From positions 62,001 through 126,000 of the forward strand of contig CAWGQE010000003.1 in the NCBI GenBank assembly GCA_963824705.1: DNA of 64,000 nt. The letters are read 5' to 3'. The translations under genes were made by a program, and so were the position numbers. Shown in pieces: positions 42,276 through 51,168 of the stretch. The stretch is from VRUE01 sp963824705 (lineage in GTDB: Bacteria; Actinomycetota; Thermoleophilia; Solirubrobacterales; 70-9). The notes under the pieces are model-generated. The model had not been told where the DNA came from and ran no database searches. It saw only the letters and a program-made list of their open reading frames with translations. The stretch's first letter is position 1. Every line of letters begins with the position of its first letter.

Positions 42276-43391
42276 ATGCGTGTGCAGCTGGTCGATCCCT
42301 CGGCCTTCACGCCTCCCTACGACCGCGCTCTTGCCGCGGCGCTCGCGCGTGGGGGCGCCGAGGTCGAGCTCTTGACCAGCCACTTTCTCTACGGGCCGGT
42401 GCCGGAGGCGGAGGGCTACCGAGTGCGTGAGTGCTTCTACCGGCGCAGTGCCACCCGCGGCCTCGACGCTCCCGCCCGCCGCGCCTTCAAGCTGGCCGAG
42501 CACCTTCCCGACATGCTGCGCTTCCGCCGGCAGGCCGACGCTGACGTCATCCACTACCAGTGGTTGACCTTCCAGGGCCTCGACCCCTACCTGCTGTCAC
42601 CGCGGCGCCCCCGGGTGATGACCGCGCACTATGTGCTCCCACCGCAACCGAGTCGGCGGCAACTCGCGAGCGCTCGCCGTACGTTCAGCGCCATGGATGC
42701 GGTCGTTGCCCACTCCGAGCACGGTGCGCGGCGGCTGCGGGATGCGGTCGGCCTCGAGCCGGCCCGGATCCGCGTGATTCACCACGGCGCCTTCGACTAT
42801 CTGACACGGCTGCCGGAGGAGAAGCCACTGGCGCCCGAGCTGGAGGGAGCGGAGGGCCCTGTGATTCTCTTCTTCGGCCTGCTGCGCCCCTACAAGGGCA
42901 TCGACACCCTGCTCGAAGCCTTCCGCGAGATCGAGGGTGCCGAGCTCTGGATCGTCGGCAACCCGCGGATGGACGTGGAGCCGCTGCACCGCCTCGCCGC
43001 GGAAGCGCCGGGCCGCGTCCGCACCCTCACCCGGTTTGTGGAGGACGCCGAGATTCCGGCACTGATGCGCAGAGCCGACGTCGTCGCCCTGCCCTATCGC
43101 GACGTCGAGCACTCCGGCGTCCTCTACGCGGCCCTCGCCTTCGGCAAGCCGCTGGTGCTGAGCGCCGTCGGCGGCTTCCCCGAGGTGGCGGACCAGGGCG
43201 CGGCCCGTCTCGTGCCGCCCGAGGACCCGGCGGCGCTCGCGGAGACTCTGGGCGAGTTGGTGGGGAGCGAGAGCGTGCGGGCCGAGCTGGGAGCGGCCGC
43301 CACCCGTGCCGCGGCCGGCTCCTACTCCTGGGACGAGGCCGCCCGGCAGACGCTCGTCCTCTACGCGGAGCTGCTAGAGGCGCGACGATGA
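42276..43391 (+). CDS. Glycosyltransferase family 4 protein
   Basis: 371-residue GT-B enzyme. The C-terminal half has FFGLLRPYKGIDTLLEAF and LPYRDVEHSGVLYAALAFGKPLVLSAVGG, the GT4 nucleotide-sugar site including an E-x7-E-like element; the N-terminal half has the acceptor side with THSVNT-free but typical HYQWLTFQGLDP. Overlaps the next glycosyltransferase by 4 bp (ATGA). Confidence 0.91.
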   Translation: MRVQLVDPSAFTPPYDRALAAALARGGAEVELLTSHFLYGPVPEAEGYRVRECFYRRSATRGLDAPARRAFKLAEHLPDMLRFRRQADADVIHYQWLTFQGLDPYLLSPRRPRVMTAHYVLPPQPSRRQLASARRTFSAMDAVVAHSEHGARRLRDAVGLEPARIRVIHHGAFDYLTRLPEEKPLAPELEGAEGPVILFFGLLRPYKGIDTLLEAFREIEGAELWIVGNPRMDVEPLHRLAAEAPGRVRTLTRFVEDAEIPALMRRADVVALPYRDVEHSGVLYAALAFGKPLVLSAVGGFPEVADQGAARLVPPEDPAALAETLGELVGSESVRAELGAAATRAAAGSYSWDEAARQTLVLYAELLEARR

Positions 43392-44518
43392 TCGCCTTCG
43401 CGCTCGTCTTCTGGATCAGCATCGCCCTGATCCTCTACACCCATCTCGGTTACCCGCTCGTCCTCTATGCGCTGGTTTCCCGCCGCCGCAAACCGACGCT
43501 GAGCCCGAGCGCCTGGGAAGAGCCCCCTCGCGTCTCGCTGATCGTCGCCGCCTTCGACGAGGAGGAGGTGATCGCGACCAAGGTCGCCAACGCCCTCGCT
43601 CTCGACTATCCGCGCGACCGACTCGAGCTGATCGTCGCCTCCGACGGCTCCACCGACAGCACGGTCGAGCTCGCCCGGGCCGCCGGCGCCGACCTCGTGC
43701 TCGATCTGCCCCGCGGCGGCAAGGTCACCGCGCAGAACGCGGCCGCGGAGCGGGCCAGCGGCGAAGTCCTCGCCTTCTCCGACGCCAACAGCGTCTGGTC
43801 GCCGGATGCCCTGCGCCATCTGATCGAGACCTTCGCGGACCCGGAGGTGGGCTACGTGTGCGGTCAGGTGCGCTTCCTCGATGCCGACGGCGACAACGTC
43901 GAGGGCTCCTACTGGCGCTACGAGATGGCACTGCGCGAGTTCGAGTCCGCCCTGGCGGGGGTGACCGCGGGCAATGGCGCGATCTACGCCGTGCGCCGCG
44001 ACGCTTACATCCCGCTGCCGCCGGCCGGCAGTCACGACCTCTCGTTCCCATTCCTGCTCGCCAAGCGTGGGCGCCGCTCGCTCTACGTGCCCTGGGCCGG
44101 TGCCGAGGAGAAGATGGTGCCGACGCTGGAGGGCGAGCTCGCCCGCAAGCGACGGATGATGGTCGGGATCTGGGACATCGTCGTCGGCGAAGGGATGCTC
44201 CGCCCGCGCGGCTACCCGCCGCTCTACGCCTTCGAGATCGCTTCGCACCGGCTGCTGCGCTACGCGACGCCGTTCTTGCACCTGGCGGCGCTGGCGGCGA
44301 ACCTGGCCTTGCTCGGTCAGGGCTGGGTCTACGTCGTGACCCTGATCGCTCAGCTCGCTCTTCTTGCCGGCGCGCTGCTCGGCAAGGCGCTGCCCCTGGC
44401 GCCGCTGCGGATCGCCCGCTACTACGTGCAGACCACGGCTTCGATAGCGCTCGGCCTCTGGGACCGCGTGCGCCACGGCGCGCCAGGCTCCTGGGACAAG
44501 GCTGAAGGAACCCGTTAG
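43388..44518 (+). CDS. Membrane-embedded glycosyltransferase family 2 protein
   Basis: 376 residues. N-terminal membrane helix (FALVFWISIALILYTHLGY), catalytic GT-A domain with VASDGSTDSTVELAR, AFSDANSVW (DxD-like) and a R-K-R-R-M-M motif in the QxxRW position, and two or three C-terminal helices. Resembles processive/polysaccharide synthases. ATG 43388 overlaps the GT4 stop; the longer upstream open frame is an artefact of the GT4 gene. Confidence 0.9.
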   Translation: MIAFALVFWISIALILYTHLGYPLVLYALVSRRRKPTLSPSAWEEPPRVSLIVAAFDEEEVIATKVANALALDYPRDRLELIVASDGSTDSTVELARAAGADLVLDLPRGGKVTAQNAAAERASGEVLAFSDANSVWSPDALRHLIETFADPEVGYVCGQVRFLDADGDNVEGSYWRYEMALREFESALAGVTAGNGAIYAVRRDAYIPLPPAGSHDLSFPFLLAKRGRRSLYVPWAGAEEKMVPTLEGELARKRRMMVGIWDIVVGEGMLRPRGYPPLYAFEIASHRLLRYATPFLHLAALAANLALLGQGWVYVVTLIAQLALLAGALLGKALPLAPLRIARYYVQTTASIALGLWDRVRHGAPGSWDKAEGTR

Positions 44519-44520
44519 CC

Positions 44521-45084
44521 GTGCCGCGGCCCCTCGACATCGTCATCGCAACCGCCGCCCTGGTCGTCTTCTCGCCGGTCGTGCTGATCGCCGCGGTGGC
44601 GATCAAGCTCGGCAGCCGTGGGCCGGTGATCTACCGCCAGCGCCGCGTCGGCAGGGATGGCCGCGAGTTCGAGCTGCTGAAGCTGCGCACGATGGAGCAG
44701 GGCTCCGATCCGGTCGGCGTCGGCACGGTCGTCGCCCGCGACGACCCCCGGGTCACCGGTGCCGGTCGCTTCCTCCGCCGCACCTCGCTCGACGAGATCC
44801 CCAACCTGGTCAACGTGCTGCGCGGCGAGATGGCGATCGTCGGCCCGCGCCCGACCATCCCCGCCCAGGTGGTGGACTACACGCCGCATCAGCACCGGCG
44901 CCACGAGGTGCGCCCCGGGTTGACCGGCTGGGCGCAGGTCCAGGGCCGCGCCGGGATCCCGTGGGAGCAACGGATCGAGCTCGACGTCGAGTACGTCGAC
45001 CGCCGCAGCTTCGCCCTCGACCTGCGCATCCTCGCCAAGACCGCCTGGCTGCTCGTGACCGGCCACGGCCTCGCCCCCGACTGA
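44521..45084 (+). CDS. Monotopic sugar-phosphate transferase (PglC/WcaJ catalytic core)
   Basis: 187 residues, the minimal bacterial sugar transferase core. A re-entrant N-terminal helix (IVIATAALVVFSPVVLIAAV), then KLRTM, TSLDEIPNLVNVLRGEMAIVGPRP and RPGLTGWAQVQGR. It starts glycan assembly by moving a sugar phosphate onto undecaprenyl phosphate. Lacks the four extra N-terminal helices of WcaJ/WbaP. GTG 44521, 2 bp after the previous gene. Followed by a 42-bp perfect palindrome. Confidence 0.93.
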   Translation: MPRPLDIVIATAALVVFSPVVLIAAVAIKLGSRGPVIYRQRRVGRDGREFELLKLRTMEQGSDPVGVGTVVARDDPRVTGAGRFLRRTSLDEIPNLVNVLRGEMAIVGPRPTIPAQVVDYTPHQHRRHEVRPGLTGWAQVQGRAGIPWEQRIELDVEYVDRRSFALDLRILAKTAWLLVTGHGLAPD

Positions 45085-45088
45085 GCCA

Positions 45089-45130
45089 GATGAAGGAATG
45101 TGGCCCCCACGGGGGCCACATTCCTTCATC
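45089..45130. terminator. Perfect 42-bp palindrome after the sugar transferase gene
   Basis: Arms of 20 bp (45089-45108 and 45111-45130) separated by only 2 nt, beginning 4 bp after the TGA of the sugar transferase gene. Likely a terminator or RNA-processing hairpin. It looks like one of the long palindromes of this window without its loop. Confidence 0.85.
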
Positions 45131-45149
45131 AAGGTCATAGGGTTCCTTC

Positions 45150-45734
45150 GTGGCCAATCTGCCCGCCGTGACCCTGCGACCTTTCGAGCCCGGCGACGCC
45201 GGAGCCGTGCATCGCTGGTTCAACAATCCGCAGGCGACCAAGAGCCTCATGGAGCAGCGCGACGGCTTCTCGCTGGAAGAAGCCGAAGGCTGGGTGGGGC
45301 GGGCGATCGACGGTCCCGCCGAGGACCGCAAGTACGCGATCGTCGTCGAGGGATACGAAGAGCCGGTCGGCTTCACCGCTCTCTACGGCCTCTTTCGGCA
45401 GACGGCGCCGGAGCTGGGGGCGCTGATCGGCGACGACGTGCGTGGCAAGGGCGTCGGCCGTCGTGCCGAGGCGCTGACCATCGCCAAGGCCTTTGACGAG
45501 TTCGGCGCGCACCGTGTCTACGGGCGCATACCGGCCCGCAACGAGATCGCGAAGAAGACCGTCAGCAGTCTCGGCTGGGTGCACGAGGGGACGCTGCGCG
45601 GCCACTTGCGCGGCCCGGACGGCGTCGACGACTGCGAGGTCTGGGGCGTGCTGCCCGACGAGTTCCGCGCCGCCGCCGCCGACCTCCTGCTTGAACGCGG
45701 AGCGGAGGGAACGTCCATATCTGATTCATCGTGA
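45150..45734 (+). CDS. GNAT family N-acetyltransferase (RimJ/RimL type)
   Basis: 194 residues; the acetyl-CoA loop is seen in GALIGDDVRGKGVGRRAEAL and the C-terminal strand-helix in NEIAKKTVSSLGWVHEGTLR, typical of RimJ-like enzymes that acetylate amino groups. In this setting it could acetylate an amino sugar of the surface glycan. GTG 45150; the following gene starts in its stop codon. Confidence 0.85.
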   Translation: MANLPAVTLRPFEPGDAGAVHRWFNNPQATKSLMEQRDGFSLEEAEGWVGRAIDGPAEDRKYAIVVEGYEEPVGFTALYGLFRQTAPELGALIGDDVRGKGVGRRAEALTIAKAFDEFGAHRVYGRIPARNEIAKKTVSSLGWVHEGTLRGHLRGPDGVDDCEVWGVLPDEFRAAAADLLLERGAEGTSISDSS

Positions 45735-46750
45735 CCGGAGCGGAGCGTGAACTTGATGTGAGTGGCGACCGCCCAAGCGCCGAGTTGATCGCCGACCGCG
45801 GCGCGGCGGCGGAGAGCGACGAGTTCTTCCGCTCGCGCCCCTTCCTCGACGCCGAGCACGTCACCCACACGCTACGGATCGAGACCGGCGACGCCGACCT
45901 TCTCGCCCCGCTGATCGTCCGCGAGATCCCCGGCACCGACGCGCTCGACGCGATCTCCCCGTACGGATATCCGGGACTAGCTGAGGGAAGTCGAGGGGGT
46001 GCCCGGCGGAGCAACAGCGGGGAGGCTCCGCCGGGCACCCCCTCGACTTCCCTTCTCGCCCCAGAGGCCGTCGACTTCTCCGCGACGGGCCTCGTCTCGC
46101 TCTTCATCCGTCACACGCTCGCCGAGCCGCCGCTCGCCAGCGCCGTCGAGCGCAACATCGTTCAGATCGCCGACCCCGAGCTGCCGCCGAAGAGCCGCTC
46201 CAGCGACCGCAACCAGATCAACAAGAACCGACGCGCGGGCTATGCGGTCGAGCTGGTCCCCGGTCCCGAGACGAACGCCACGCAGCGGGCCGGCTTCCTC
46301 TCCGCCTACGAGCAGACGATGCGCCGCACCGGCGCCGCCGAGCGTTACTTCTTCGCCGCCGCCTACTTCGACTGCCTGCTCGAATCGAGCCGCTCCTGGC
46401 TGGCCGTCGCCACCGCGCCCGGCGCCGAGGTCGCCGCCGCCTCGCTGACCGTGCGCAGCGACGGTTTCCTCCACTACTACCTGAGCGGCAGCGCCGACGC
46501 GCATCTGCGCGACTCGCCGATGAAGAACGTCCTCGCGTCGCTGGTCGAGCTATCCACCGAGATGGGCCTGCCGCTCAACCTCGGCGGCGGTCTCTCTCCC
46601 GGCGACCGGCTCGAGGAGTTCAAGCGCGGCTTCGCCAATCGCGAGCGGCCCTGGCACACGTCCGAGATCGTCTGCGACCGCGAGGCCTACGACCGTCTTT
46701 CGGCTGGACGCGGCGGAGGGGACTTCTTTCCGGCCTACCGCGCGAGCTGA
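45731..46750 (+). CDS. FemAB/GNAT-like acyltransferase with an in-frame palindromic insert
   Basis: 339 residues from GTG 45731. The second half (QRAGFLSAYEQTMRRTGAAERYFF, HYYLSGSADAHLRDSPMKNVL, EFKRGFANRERPWHTS) is typical of FemAB-related/BioF2-like GNAT acyltransferases found in exopolysaccharide loci. About 23 codons encoded by a palindrome (45984-46053), GSRGGARRS to GTPSTSLL, interrupt the conserved ISPYGYPG / FSATGLVSLF region without a frameshift. Whether the enzyme tolerates it is unknown. Confidence 0.83.
   Translation: MTGAERELDVSGDRPSAELIADRGAAAESDEFFRSRPFLDAEHVTHTLRIETGDADLLAPLIVREIPGTDALDAISPYGYPGLAEGSRGGARRSNSGEAPPGTPSTSLLAPEAVDFSATGLVSLFIRHTLAEPPLASAVERNIVQIADPELPPKSRSSDRNQINKNRRAGYAVELVPGPETNATQRAGFLSAYEQTMRRTGAAERYFFAAAYFDCLLESSRSWLAVATAPGAEVAAASLTVRSDGFLHYYLSGSADAHLRDSPMKNVLASLVELSTEMGLPLNLGGGLSPGDRLEEFKRGFANRERPWHTSEIVCDREAYDRLSAGRGGGDFFPAYRAS
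45984..46053. repeat. In-frame palindromic element inside the FemAB-like gene
   Basis: Perfect 29-bp arms (45984-46012 and 46025-46053) with a 12-nt loop. Arm composition (runs of G then GTGCCC) is like that of the elements at 4210 and 5580. The reading frame passes straight through it. Confidence 0.9.
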
Positions 46751-46752
46751 AG

Positions 46753-47544
46753 CTAGCTGGCGGTTTCTTTCGGTTCAACCGGGGTTGGCCCCGGTTCGCT
46801 GAAGCCGAAGGCGGTTGCAGGCTCGCGCCCCTTCCCCCAGTGCGCCTTGCCGAAGTCACGGATCGCGTCGAGCGTGACCGCGCCTTTGTATTTGGGGCAG
46901 CCCATCAGGTTCCGCCAGGTCGTCGCCGCAACTTCGTAGTCCATGTTCTCGTTGGGGAAGAGCAGCGTCCCCTTGTACATCGTGTCGTAGAGGCCGACGA
47001 GCTCCAGCTGGTCTTCTTCCGGCAGTTCGGGGCTGTACTGGATCTCCAGCCGGCCGTGCTCGAGCGAGTGCACGAAGAAGATTTCGCCGGGCATTTCGCT
47101 GTAGGCGCCATCTGCCTGCTGGTAGGGCGGTTCGACATGGTTGCCCGAGGTCGGCGGGTTGGTTTCGTAGTGAGGCGTAGGCGCCGTCGGCGGAATGTGC
47201 GTGTGACCCTCTTCCTTCAAGTTGAGCCGCAGCGTGCAGCCGGCCTTCTTCGCCGCCTCTTTCAGGTTCGCAATCTTCACCGCGGGCGGGGCGGTCCCGC
47301 TGCGATTGTCTGGCTTGACTCCGTTGGAGGAGCCGCTCGTCAGGTTGATATGCGATTCGCCGCTGTCGCCGCCTCCCGAACCGGCGATCAGCGCGACGAT
47401 CCCGGCAACGACGAGGATGCCGATCAGTCCGGCGACGCCGTAGACCGCGTACAGCCGCCGCCTGTCCGCCTTGTGCTGGCCGGCCTCGCGTTCCTGCCGC
47501 GCTTGGCGGAGCCGCTCTCTCTCTTCCTCCCTGCGGTTGGCCAT
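46753..47544 (-). CDS. DUF3105 membrane-anchored protein
   Basis: 263 residues: basic helical N terminus, membrane helix (YAVYGVAGLIGILVVAGIVALIAG), a short linker, and an external DUF3105 domain with GHTHIP, NPPTSGNHVEPP and FFVHSLEHGRLEIQY. The histidine-rich pattern could bind metal, but no activity is established. Converges with the acyltransferase gene 2 bp away. Glutamate codons in the external part are mainly GAA. Confidence 0.85.
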   Translation of the reverse strand: MANRREEERERLRQARQEREAGQHKADRRRLYAVYGVAGLIGILVVAGIVALIAGSGGGDSGESHINLTSGSSNGVKPDNRSGTAPPAVKIANLKEAAKKAGCTLRLNLKEEGHTHIPPTAPTPHYETNPPTSGNHVEPPYQQADGAYSEMPGEIFFVHSLEHGRLEIQYSPELPEEDQLELVGLYDTMYKGTLLFPNENMDYEVAATTWRNLMGCPKYKGAVTLDAIRDFGKAHWGKGREPATAFGFSEPGPTPVEPKETAS

Positions 47545-47553
47545 CTGCGCGCC

Positions 47554-48405
47554 TTATCCTGCCACAGGAGCGGCCGTCTGCCCGTTGCCGTTTGCCGCTG
47601 GGCCGACGCCGATGGCGTTCCAGACTTCGTCGAGGAACCGTGCCAGCTCCGCGTCGAGGCGCCCGGGGCGGGTCCGCCACTCGAGGATCGAGTTGGCTTC
47701 GACCAGTTGTGCCTGGGGCAGCTCTTCGAGCAGCATCCCCGAGTCGCTGAAGGGATGCAGGGGATCGCGTTGGTGACCGACGACGAGCGCCGGCCGCTCG
47801 ATCAGGCAGCGCTGCTCGCGCGGCGGCGCGGTCTCGCCGAGCAGCAGCCCCTCGAGCACGGCGATCGAGGGCCCTGGTCGCCGCCGTGCCCAGTCGAGGC
47901 CGATGTCGACGATGTAGTTGGTGCGCGGCAGCAGCGAGACGAGGCGCGAGCTGAGCTCGATCGCCGGCTTGCCGAGCCGCAAACCGAGCAGGATCGGAGC
48001 AAAGATGGCCGCGACCCCAGCCAGAGCGTTGTCGAGCACGGGCATCTCGATGAAGAGACCCTCGACCCGCTCGGGATGGCGAACGGCCAGCTCGAGCGCG
48101 ACGTTGGCGCCGAGCGAGGTCCCGCCGACCACCGCCCGCTCCAGCCCGAGGTGGTCGAGCAGCGCCAGAACCTGCTCGGCGAAAAGCGGCATCGAGTAGA
48201 GACGCAGGTCGTCGGGCTGATCGGAGCGACCGTGGCCGAGCAGGTCGACGCAGATCACCCGGTTGCCCCGCTTGGCAAGCGCCGGTCCCAGTCGGTCGAA
48301 CATGTGCCGGTTCATGAGCAGGCCATGGGCGAGGACGATCGGTCGCTCCCCCTCGCCGTATGCGTCGAAGCCGATCCGGTGTCCCTGGTAGCTCAGCTCA
48401 GCCAT
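47554..48405 (-). CDS. Alpha/beta hydrolase
   Basis: 283 residues. The oxyanion region VLAHGLLMNRHMFDRL, the nucleophile elbow GGTSLGAN with catalytic Ser, and a late Asp/His (HQRDPLHPFSD) fit the alpha/beta hydrolase fold. LLGHGRSDQPDD is the usual strand-4 signature. Substrate unknown. ATG 48405 is preferred over an upstream GTG. Runs in the same direction as the DUF3105 gene 9 bp downstream. Confidence 0.88.
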   Translation of the reverse strand: MAELSYQGHRIGFDAYGEGERPIVLAHGLLMNRHMFDRLGPALAKRGNRVICVDLLGHGRSDQPDDLRLYSMPLFAEQVLALLDHLGLERAVVGGTSLGANVALELAVRHPERVEGLFIEMPVLDNALAGVAAIFAPILLGLRLGKPAIELSSRLVSLLPRTNYIVDIGLDWARRRPGPSIAVLEGLLLGETAPPREQRCLIERPALVVGHQRDPLHPFSDSGMLLEELPQAQLVEANSILEWRTRPGRLDAELARFLDEVWNAIGVGPAANGNGQTAAPVAG

Positions 48406-48432
48406 CGTCGCCACCAGTCTAGAGATTTGTCG

Positions 48433-49356
48433 CTAACTGCTCGCGTCGCCGATGGGGTCGGCGGGAGCGCCCCGGGTCCGCTCCCAGGGCCGTGAGGCGC
48501 GCAGCGAGCCGAGCACGGCGCGCGTCGCCGGCGCCCGGTTGAGCGCGTAGAAGTGGATCCCGGGCGAGCCGGCGATCAGCAGCTCGGCGCACTGCTGTGC
48601 CGCGTAAGCGACGCCGAGCTCGAACTCGGCCTCCTCGTCGCCGTCCGCCGCCGCGAACGCCGCTTCCAGGCGCGGCGGGATCGAGGCGTCGCAGAGGTCG
48701 CAGATCCGCTTCGTCTGGGCGAAGCTGGCGACCGGGATCACGCCGGCGAGGATCGGAACCTCGATCCCTCTCTCCCGCGCCGCGGCGACGAAGTCGAAGT
48801 AGACCTGGTTGTCGAAGAAGAGCTGGGTGATCAGGAAGGAAGCGCCTGCTTCGACCTTCGTCTTCAGGTAGTCGAGGTCGGTGTCGAGGTCGGGCGCCTC
48901 CGGGTGCACCTCCGGAAAGCAGGCGCCGCCGACGGCGAAGTCCCAGCCGTCGCCGATGAAGGCGGTCAGCTCGGCGGCGCTGCCCAGCCCGCCCTCGGGC
49001 TGGACGAAGTCGGGCTGGCCGCGCGGCGGGTCGCCACGCAGGGCGAAAACGTTCTCGATCCCGGCCGCGGCGATCCGGTCGAGGGTCGCGGAGATCCCCT
49101 CGCTGCTCTCGCCGACGCAGCTCAGGTGGGCCATCGTCTCCATGCCGAGGTCGTCCTTCAGCGCCCGAGTGATCTCGACCGTGCCGTCGCGGGTCGAGCC
49201 GCCCGCTCCGTAGGTGACCGAGACGAAGTCGGGCTCCAGCTCGCCCAGCGAGCGGGCGGTCGCGTACAGCTGCTCGGTCGCCTCCTCGCTCTTCGGCGGG
49301 AAGAACTCGACCGAGAAGAGCGGCTGCTTCGAGGCGAGGATCTGGTCGATGCGCAT
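48433..49356 (-). CDS. metF: Methylenetetrahydrofolate reductase
   Basis: 307-residue TIM-barrel flavoenzyme that makes 5-methyl-THF for methionine synthesis. FSVEFFPPKSEEATEQL carries the catalytic Glu; VSVTYGAGGSTRDGTVE, AHLSCVG and FALRGDPPRG are conserved, and ITQLFFDNQVYFDFV lies in the C half. ATG 49356 begins MRIDQILAS; the longer frame upstream overlaps the transporter gene and is rejected. Confidence 0.94.
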   Translation of the reverse strand: MRIDQILASKQPLFSVEFFPPKSEEATEQLYATARSLGELEPDFVSVTYGAGGSTRDGTVEITRALKDDLGMETMAHLSCVGESSEGISATLDRIAAAGIENVFALRGDPPRGQPDFVQPEGGLGSAAELTAFIGDGWDFAVGGACFPEVHPEAPDLDTDLDYLKTKVEAGASFLITQLFFDNQVYFDFVAAARERGIEVPILAGVIPVASFAQTKRICDLCDASIPPRLEAAFAAADGDEEAEFELGVAYAAQQCAELLIAGSPGIHFYALNRAPATRAVLGSLRASRPWERTRGAPADPIGDASS

Positions 49357-49381
49357 CCGAGCAGCGTAGCCAGGTGCGCCG

Positions 49382-50773
49382 CTAGGCGGAGGCCTTGCGG
49401 CGGTCCACCCGGGCCTGGAAGATCGCCTGGATGTCCTCGAGGCGCTTGCCTTTGGTCTCCGGCACCAGGGTCCAGCAGAAGATGAGAGTGAGGACGCCGA
49501 TCCCGCCATAGAGCCAGAAGGCGCCGCTGCGGCCGAGCGCTTCGATCAGCAGCAGGAAGGTCAGCGAGACGATGAAGTTGAAGGTCCAGTTGGCCATCGT
49601 CCCGACGCCGGCTGCCTTGCTGCGCACCCCGAGCGGGTAGATCTCCGCGTTGAGCAGCCAGAAGATCGGCCCGAGGCTGACCGCGAAGGAGGCGACGTAG
49701 AGCATCAGGCTGGCGATCGCGACCACCGAGGCGAGGGTGCTGCCCCCACCGCCGACGAAGGCGCCGCCGAGCGCGAACAGCGAGAGCGACATGCCCGAGA
49801 CGCCGATCATCAGCAGCGTGCGACGGCCGGCCCGGTCGAGCAGCCGCAGCGCCACCACGGTCATCGCGACGTTGATGACGCCGACGCCGACCGCGGCGAG
49901 GATCGCCCCGGCCGAGGAGTTGACGCCGGTGAATTCGACGATCGTAGGCGCGTAGTAGATGACCGTGTTGATCCCGGTCACCTGCTGCAGGATCGCCAGC
50001 CCGACGCCGACCACCAGCGCCGCTTTGACCACCGGTTGCAACAGCTCGCTCCAGGCGCCGGGCTTCTCGTCGAGGCTCTCTTTGATCTCCTCGAGCTCGC
50101 GGTCGATCGTGTCCGGGTCGTCGACGCGGATCTTCGCCAGCGTCGCCCGCGCCGCGAAGTCGTCGCCGCTCATCACCAGCCAGCGCGGGCTCTGCGGCAT
50201 CCGCAGCATGCCGAAGGCGAGCGCCAGCGCCGGCACCACGCCGAGGCCGAGCATCCAGCGCCAGCCTTCGATGCCGTTGAAGGCGAGCCCGACCAGGTAG
50301 GCGACGAGGATGCCGATCGTGACGGCGAGCTGGAAGAAGCTGACCAGGCGCCCGCGGCTCTCCGGCGGCGCCACCTCGGAGATGTAGACGGGGGCGGCGG
50401 CCGAGGCGAGGCCGATCGCGACGCCGATCACGATGCGGGCTGCCACCAGCACCTCGACCCCCGGTGCGGCGGCGCTGGCCAGGGCGCCGACGATGAAGAC
50501 GGCAGCGGCGAGCAGGATCATCAGCCGACGCCCGTAGCGGTCGGCCGCCGGTCCGGCGATTGCCGCGCCGGCGACAGCGCCGATCGGGACCGCGGCGACG
50601 ACCAGGCCCTGGGCGAAGCTGCCGAGGTCGAAGTCGCCCTTGATGAAGAGCAGCGCGCTGGCGATGACGCCGGTGTCGTAGCCGAAGAGCAGCCCGCCGA
50701 GCCCGGCGATCGCCGCCGTCAACACGACGTTGCGCCGCGCTCGCCGGCGTGAGGCCTCCAACCCGTCGCTCAT
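49382..50773 (-). CDS. Sugar porter family MFS transporter
   Basis: 463 residues, 12 membrane helices. Sugar-porter hallmarks: GGLLFGYDTGVI in helix 1, DRYGRR and DRAGRR in the cytoplasmic loops, PQSPRWL after helix 6, QQVTGINTVIYYAP in helix 7 and VPETKGKRLEDI at the end. Probably a proton-coupled hexose or pentose importer. No sugar-catabolic gene adjoins it. Confidence 0.92.
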   Translation of the reverse strand: MSDGLEASRRRARRNVVLTAAIAGLGGLLFGYDTGVIASALLFIKGDFDLGSFAQGLVVAAVPIGAVAGAAIAGPAADRYGRRLMILLAAAVFIVGALASAAAPGVEVLVAARIVIGVAIGLASAAAPVYISEVAPPESRGRLVSFFQLAVTIGILVAYLVGLAFNGIEGWRWMLGLGVVPALALAFGMLRMPQSPRWLVMSGDDFAARATLAKIRVDDPDTIDRELEEIKESLDEKPGAWSELLQPVVKAALVVGVGLAILQQVTGINTVIYYAPTIVEFTGVNSSAGAILAAVGVGVINVAMTVVALRLLDRAGRRTLLMIGVSGMSLSLFALGGAFVGGGGSTLASVVAIASLMLYVASFAVSLGPIFWLLNAEIYPLGVRSKAAGVGTMANWTFNFIVSLTFLLLIEALGRSGAFWLYGGIGVLTLIFCWTLVPETKGKRLEDIQAIFQARVDRRKASA

Positions 50774-51168
50774 CCCGGCGGCGACAGTATCGATTTCGCC
50801 GGACTTTGCGGGATCGTTCCCCGCACACCCCTAGACGGCGCCAGGGCGGCGGGCTAAGTTGATCCTGCGACTGGGAAAGACAGGCCCCGCGGAAGCCAGC
50901 GGGACACCGTCTTGAAGGTGGCGCAAAGAGCTTCTAGCGCGAAGGCTACGCGCGGGCAGGCTTTGGGCGCCGTCCCCGGTCGCGTTTTGCGTTCCCGGGG
51001 CATTCCGGGGACCTTTCGTGTCCGGTTGCGCGTCTAGCTTGGGCGGCGGTCCTCGGGAGCCTGCCTCCGTTGACCCGCGTACCGGGGCGCACCTGGGAGT
51101 CGGCGTTGCTTGGGCTATCCCGTGATTTGCCCGGCAACTAGCCCGCCTTCTCCCATACTCTCTGCACC
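50774..51168. other. 395-bp non-coding gap between transporter and enoyl-CoA hydratase
   Basis: Divergent promoter region for the two flanking genes, much longer than other gaps here. It holds small stems, e.g. CCCGC/GCGGG around 50887-50905 and GTCCCCGG/CCGGGGAC around 50977-51012. The open frames crossing it are Arg/Ala/Pro-rich and look spurious. No known riboswitch or small RNA could be recognised, but a structured transcript is possible. Confidence 0.4.

Noticed and set aside
42560..44518. A 652-codon fused glycosyltransferase
   Set aside because: The first part is out of frame with the clear GT4 gene at 42276-43391; the true second gene begins at ATG 43388.
50774..51168. Possible cobalamin or SAM riboswitch, or 6S RNA
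   Set aside because: Pieces such as GACTGGGAAA and GAAGCCAGCGGGAC recall riboswitch boxes, but the required order and core sequences (B12 box, S-box core) are not present.
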